Source: Tritrichomonas musculus
Taxonomy: Eukaryota; Parabasalia; Tritrichomonadida; Tritrichomonadidae
NCBI GenBank assembly: GCA_039105265.1
Contig: JAPFFF010000002.1
Span: 8,432,001-8,496,000, forward strand
Direction of reading: 5' to 3'
Length of the DNA: 64,000 nucleotides
Position 1 is the stretch's first letter, and each line of letters opens with the position of its first letter. Under the pieces are notes generated by a model. The model searched no databases and was not told the origin of the DNA. It was given only the letters and a program-made list of their open reading frames with translations. Below, one piece after another: positions 61,282 to 64,000 of this stretch. The translations under genes and the position numbers were made by a program.

Positions 61282-63374
61282 ATGTTAGTGATTCTGTTAA
61301 GTGTCTTATCGTTCTCTCTTCCATGCCCTTTTTACCATACCCATGAGATCAAAGTCATCCCTCATGAATTATATGACAGATATAGAGAAGCACAAAAAAA
61401 TAGTCTAGAAGTTGAAAGAAGAGTTGAATATGCATTTTTAGATGGTCCTTTTAAAGAATATTTGACCAAAATAAAGGAGTTCAATTCAAATGCAGCAGAT
61501 TCGCTTCATGATCTATATAAAGATATGGTTGATCACGAATATACATTTGATGTTGCATATGATGCTAAATCATTGACTAACTCTTTGAATCATATTCCTT
61601 CAGGTACTGCTGCTGTAGAAATAGTCTTATGTATAAATGTTACGGATGATGTTGACTTCAGTCAATTATCTCAAAATGTTCATGTAAAAATAAGTTCTAA
61701 TCTCGATGAAGATCTTGAAAATGATATTTTGGCATATAATGAAAATATCGAAGATTATAATGCTTACCTAATTAGGATTGATGCAATTAAAACCGGCAAA
61801 TTGCCAAATCAACGGAAACAATCAAGGAAAATAAAAACAAGAAGACCAAAATTTATACAAAATCTTATGATAAAGTGAATTTCAATATTTTAGGCGGAGA
61901 TTATTCCAATAGAATTATCTCATTTAATGCTGACTATAATATCGTTCTAAATATCAGTAATAATGACTTTGTTGTCAATCAAATCGATTCTTTCAATATG
62001 GTTACAGATGGCCAGAATCAATTAAAATCAAAAAGCATTGTTGTTAGTCCTTATACTAATGTAACTGATTTAATATTAAATTATGATCCAACAACAGTAT
62101 ATTTCAGAAACAATTTAGATAATGTCAACGATACAACAATTGAATTCTATGATAATAACTGGACAATTACATCAAATAACAGAAGCGTTGCAGTACTCAA
62201 AAAGCAAGGAAGTGTCAAAGAATGCGGTTATAGTTTTTATATAGAAGACATAAATGACATTAATCTTTACTTACCACAAGTTAATGAAATTGCGGGTGGA
62301 ATCAAATTTGAAATTAAGCATAATGAAGATTTTTATGAATTATATTATTATTTTCTCTCAAGAGGAGTTGAGTATGACTATAAGTATGAAGACATCCCTG
62401 AATTATATGTCATGATAGAAGAATTAATTGATTATCATTTCCCAGATTTAGGTGACTCAAAACTTCTCTTGAAAAAAAATTATCAGAACTTTAGATTAAC
62501 AAAAAAAGTAAAGTCTAATTTGCTTTCATACGATTCAAACCAAGAGTTTAAAACACAAGTAAATATTAAATCAACTGGATTTTGGGATCAAGTCAAAACC
62601 TTGCCAAACATTACATTTGAGAAGCCAAACCATGTAACAATTGATAAAACAAATCTTCAATCAAATGCCAACTGGAATGATCATATATATGAAGAGTCGA
62701 ATGATAATCCTGAATCAAGCGGCAACTCACCAAAGAAAAGCAAAAAGAGCTCATCTAACAACAACAATGATGATGATTTTTCAACCAAACAAAGTTCATT
62801 TACATTAGCTAACTTCAGTATCCATGATGTTTATGTTGGTGCTTCAACCATATTGGAATTTCCATTTGGTTTTAAAGTGATGAGATTGGCAAGAGAAAAA
62901 TTTGGCCATTTTATTCCTCCACCGAATTTCCTCCATACAGCTGTCTGGGTTGGTCCATATGGTTCAAACAATCAAACACTTGGCTCTATTTTGGTTTATG
63001 GAAAATATTCATCAAAGAATGATGATAAAACATATCTTTCAAAAGATGGAGCAAGAGCTTTTGTGATGACACTTCGTGAGTTTATTGAATATTTCGATTA
63101 TTGTAATATAAAGAAACTTACTCCTCAAAGGAATCTTCATCTTTTTGATCTTATTAATGAAGTGAAAAATAGTGGAAACTGGAATGTTGCCAAATATCAC
63201 TGGCCAACAAATAATTGCCAGCACTTTACTGCTGCTTGCCTAAAAATACTGAAAACAACACGAATGATTCCTAATAAAAATGATTGGACTAATTTTCCAG
63301 CATCAATTTATGGTGCTCTTAGAGTGAATGAAATCCAGCAATTAAAAGAAATATCAGAAACAGGAGAGCAATAA
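61282..63374 (+). CDS. Secreted protein with C-terminal permuted-papain-like domain, one frameshift
   Basis: The first frame (61282-61878) starts with a signal peptide (MLVILLSVLSFSLPCPF) and a helical region. A second frame is open from 61791 to 63374, and its reading before 61878 (KENKNKKTKIYTKSYDKVNF) flows better into what follows than the first frame's end. So one base has been lost or gained at about 61785-61830. The middle is beta-rich, then comes a polar Ser/Asn/Asp linker (about 62700-62780). The C-terminal 180 residues hold FLHTAVWVGPYG, an ARAFVMTLREF segment and PTNNCQHFTAACLKIL. The His of HTAVWVG and the Cys of NCQHF fit the catalytic pair of NlpC/P60-LRAT type permuted papain folds. 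It may act as an extracellular peptidase or acyl hydrolase. Confidence 0.7.
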
Positions 63375-64000
63375 AAATTAAAAAAAAAAACATTTTTTAA
63401 TTTTATTTGAGATTTGATATTCATTTTTTTTTTTATTTTTTCTTTTTTTGCCAATGAGACAATTTAAATTCTGATTGACTTCATTATTTACACTTTTTCG
63501 ACACTTTCCATTTTGTCCATAATATATAAATATATAAAGGTCATATTGTAATTGTTGAGCCAATTATTAGAAAACAATTTTATCTTAAGACCGAGATGAT
63601 TTGGGCTGTAAATGGAGGTAATAAAAAATTGTTGAACTATTACTAAACTGCGAGTCATTTTTACATAAAACAAAGGTCGTACAACTAAATTGAATAAAAA
63701 ATAAAATTAAATAAATTTATATTTATCTTAATAAATAATTTATTTAATAATTATAATATATAATATATATATTTTATATAGGGTGGTCAAATTTGCCCAA
63801 ATGTGCATTTTTTAAAAAATGTGGGCCAAAATTGGCCAATTCAAATTGTTTTGATTCTATATATAAAGTTATAAATTATCAATTTACAAATCGCTATCAG
63901 ATTATTTATTTAAATATATATGAAAAAATTAATGATTTACATAGAATGGAAGAGATAAATTTATCTTTTAAAATAAAAATTTTCATTCAAATTGTCTTTT
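63375..64000. other. Intergenic end of window with possible hAT terminus
   Basis: AT-rich. At 63780 TATAGGGTGGTCAAATTTGCCC resembles a hAT left end (TAGGG), with nested inverted words (TGCATTTTTTAAAAAATG) right behind it. The other end would lie outside the window. Confidence 0.35.

Overview
This 64 kb window is AT-rich eukaryotic nuclear DNA, most likely from a trichomonad (Parabasalia), and probably a Tritrichomonas-like species. Four things point there. Almost every gene is intronless. Several start codons sit a few bases behind a TCA-pyrimidine initiator. The families are those expanded in trichomonads: BspA-like leucine-rich repeat proteins, ankyrin proteins, kinases carrying Sel1 repeats, F5/8C proteins, C2 proteins with GGYPPQ tails and huge HECT ligases. 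A decayed Polinton/Maverick is also present. The species call is inference.

Layout. 0-5 kb: degenerate coding on the minus strand, an F5/8C-domain gene, tRNA-Glu and a Sel1 gene that has lost its kinase domain. 5.6-14 kb: a bacterial-type P-loop NTPase with a late frameshift, then two large Sel1-repeat kinases. 14-17.3 kb: a graveyard holding an acyltransferase-like pseudogene, an NSUN2-like RNA methyltransferase fragment joined to an AAA-ATPase/PD-(D/E)XK pseudogene, and a tiny hAT-like insertion inside the latter. 18-29.6 kb: an intact BspA surface protein, a small unknown gene, a broken BspA gene, tRNA-Ala and a broken ankyrin-plus-BspA gene. 29.8-38.6 kb: tRNA-Ser and a 2,769-residue HECT ubiquitin ligase. 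39-45.9 kb: the mobile-element zone with the Polinton fossil. 46.7-53.8 kb: a C2 protein, a multi-pass membrane protein and two divergent surface-protein genes, one split by a 1.7 kb transposon with 399 bp inverted repeats. 55 kb: a complete 791 bp non-autonomous hAT element. 56-60.4 kb: a kinase with more than 20 Sel1 repeats. 61.3-63.4 kb: a secreted protein with a papain-like C-terminal domain, interrupted by one frameshift.

The clearest new observations are these. (1) A sub-family of Sel1-repeat kinases shares an N-terminal helical module, an altered DFG motif (DFE or DFD) and a C-terminal tail FYEGFGxxI that ends the protein. (2) A 44 bp hairpin insertion is flanked by an 8 bp repeat. 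(3) The TA-flanked long-inverted-repeat element splits a surface-protein gene, and removing the element with one TA restores its reading frame exactly. There is no CRISPR array, rRNA operon or bacterial-style operon. Many genes carry only one or two breaks, so sequencing error should be excluded before calling them dead.
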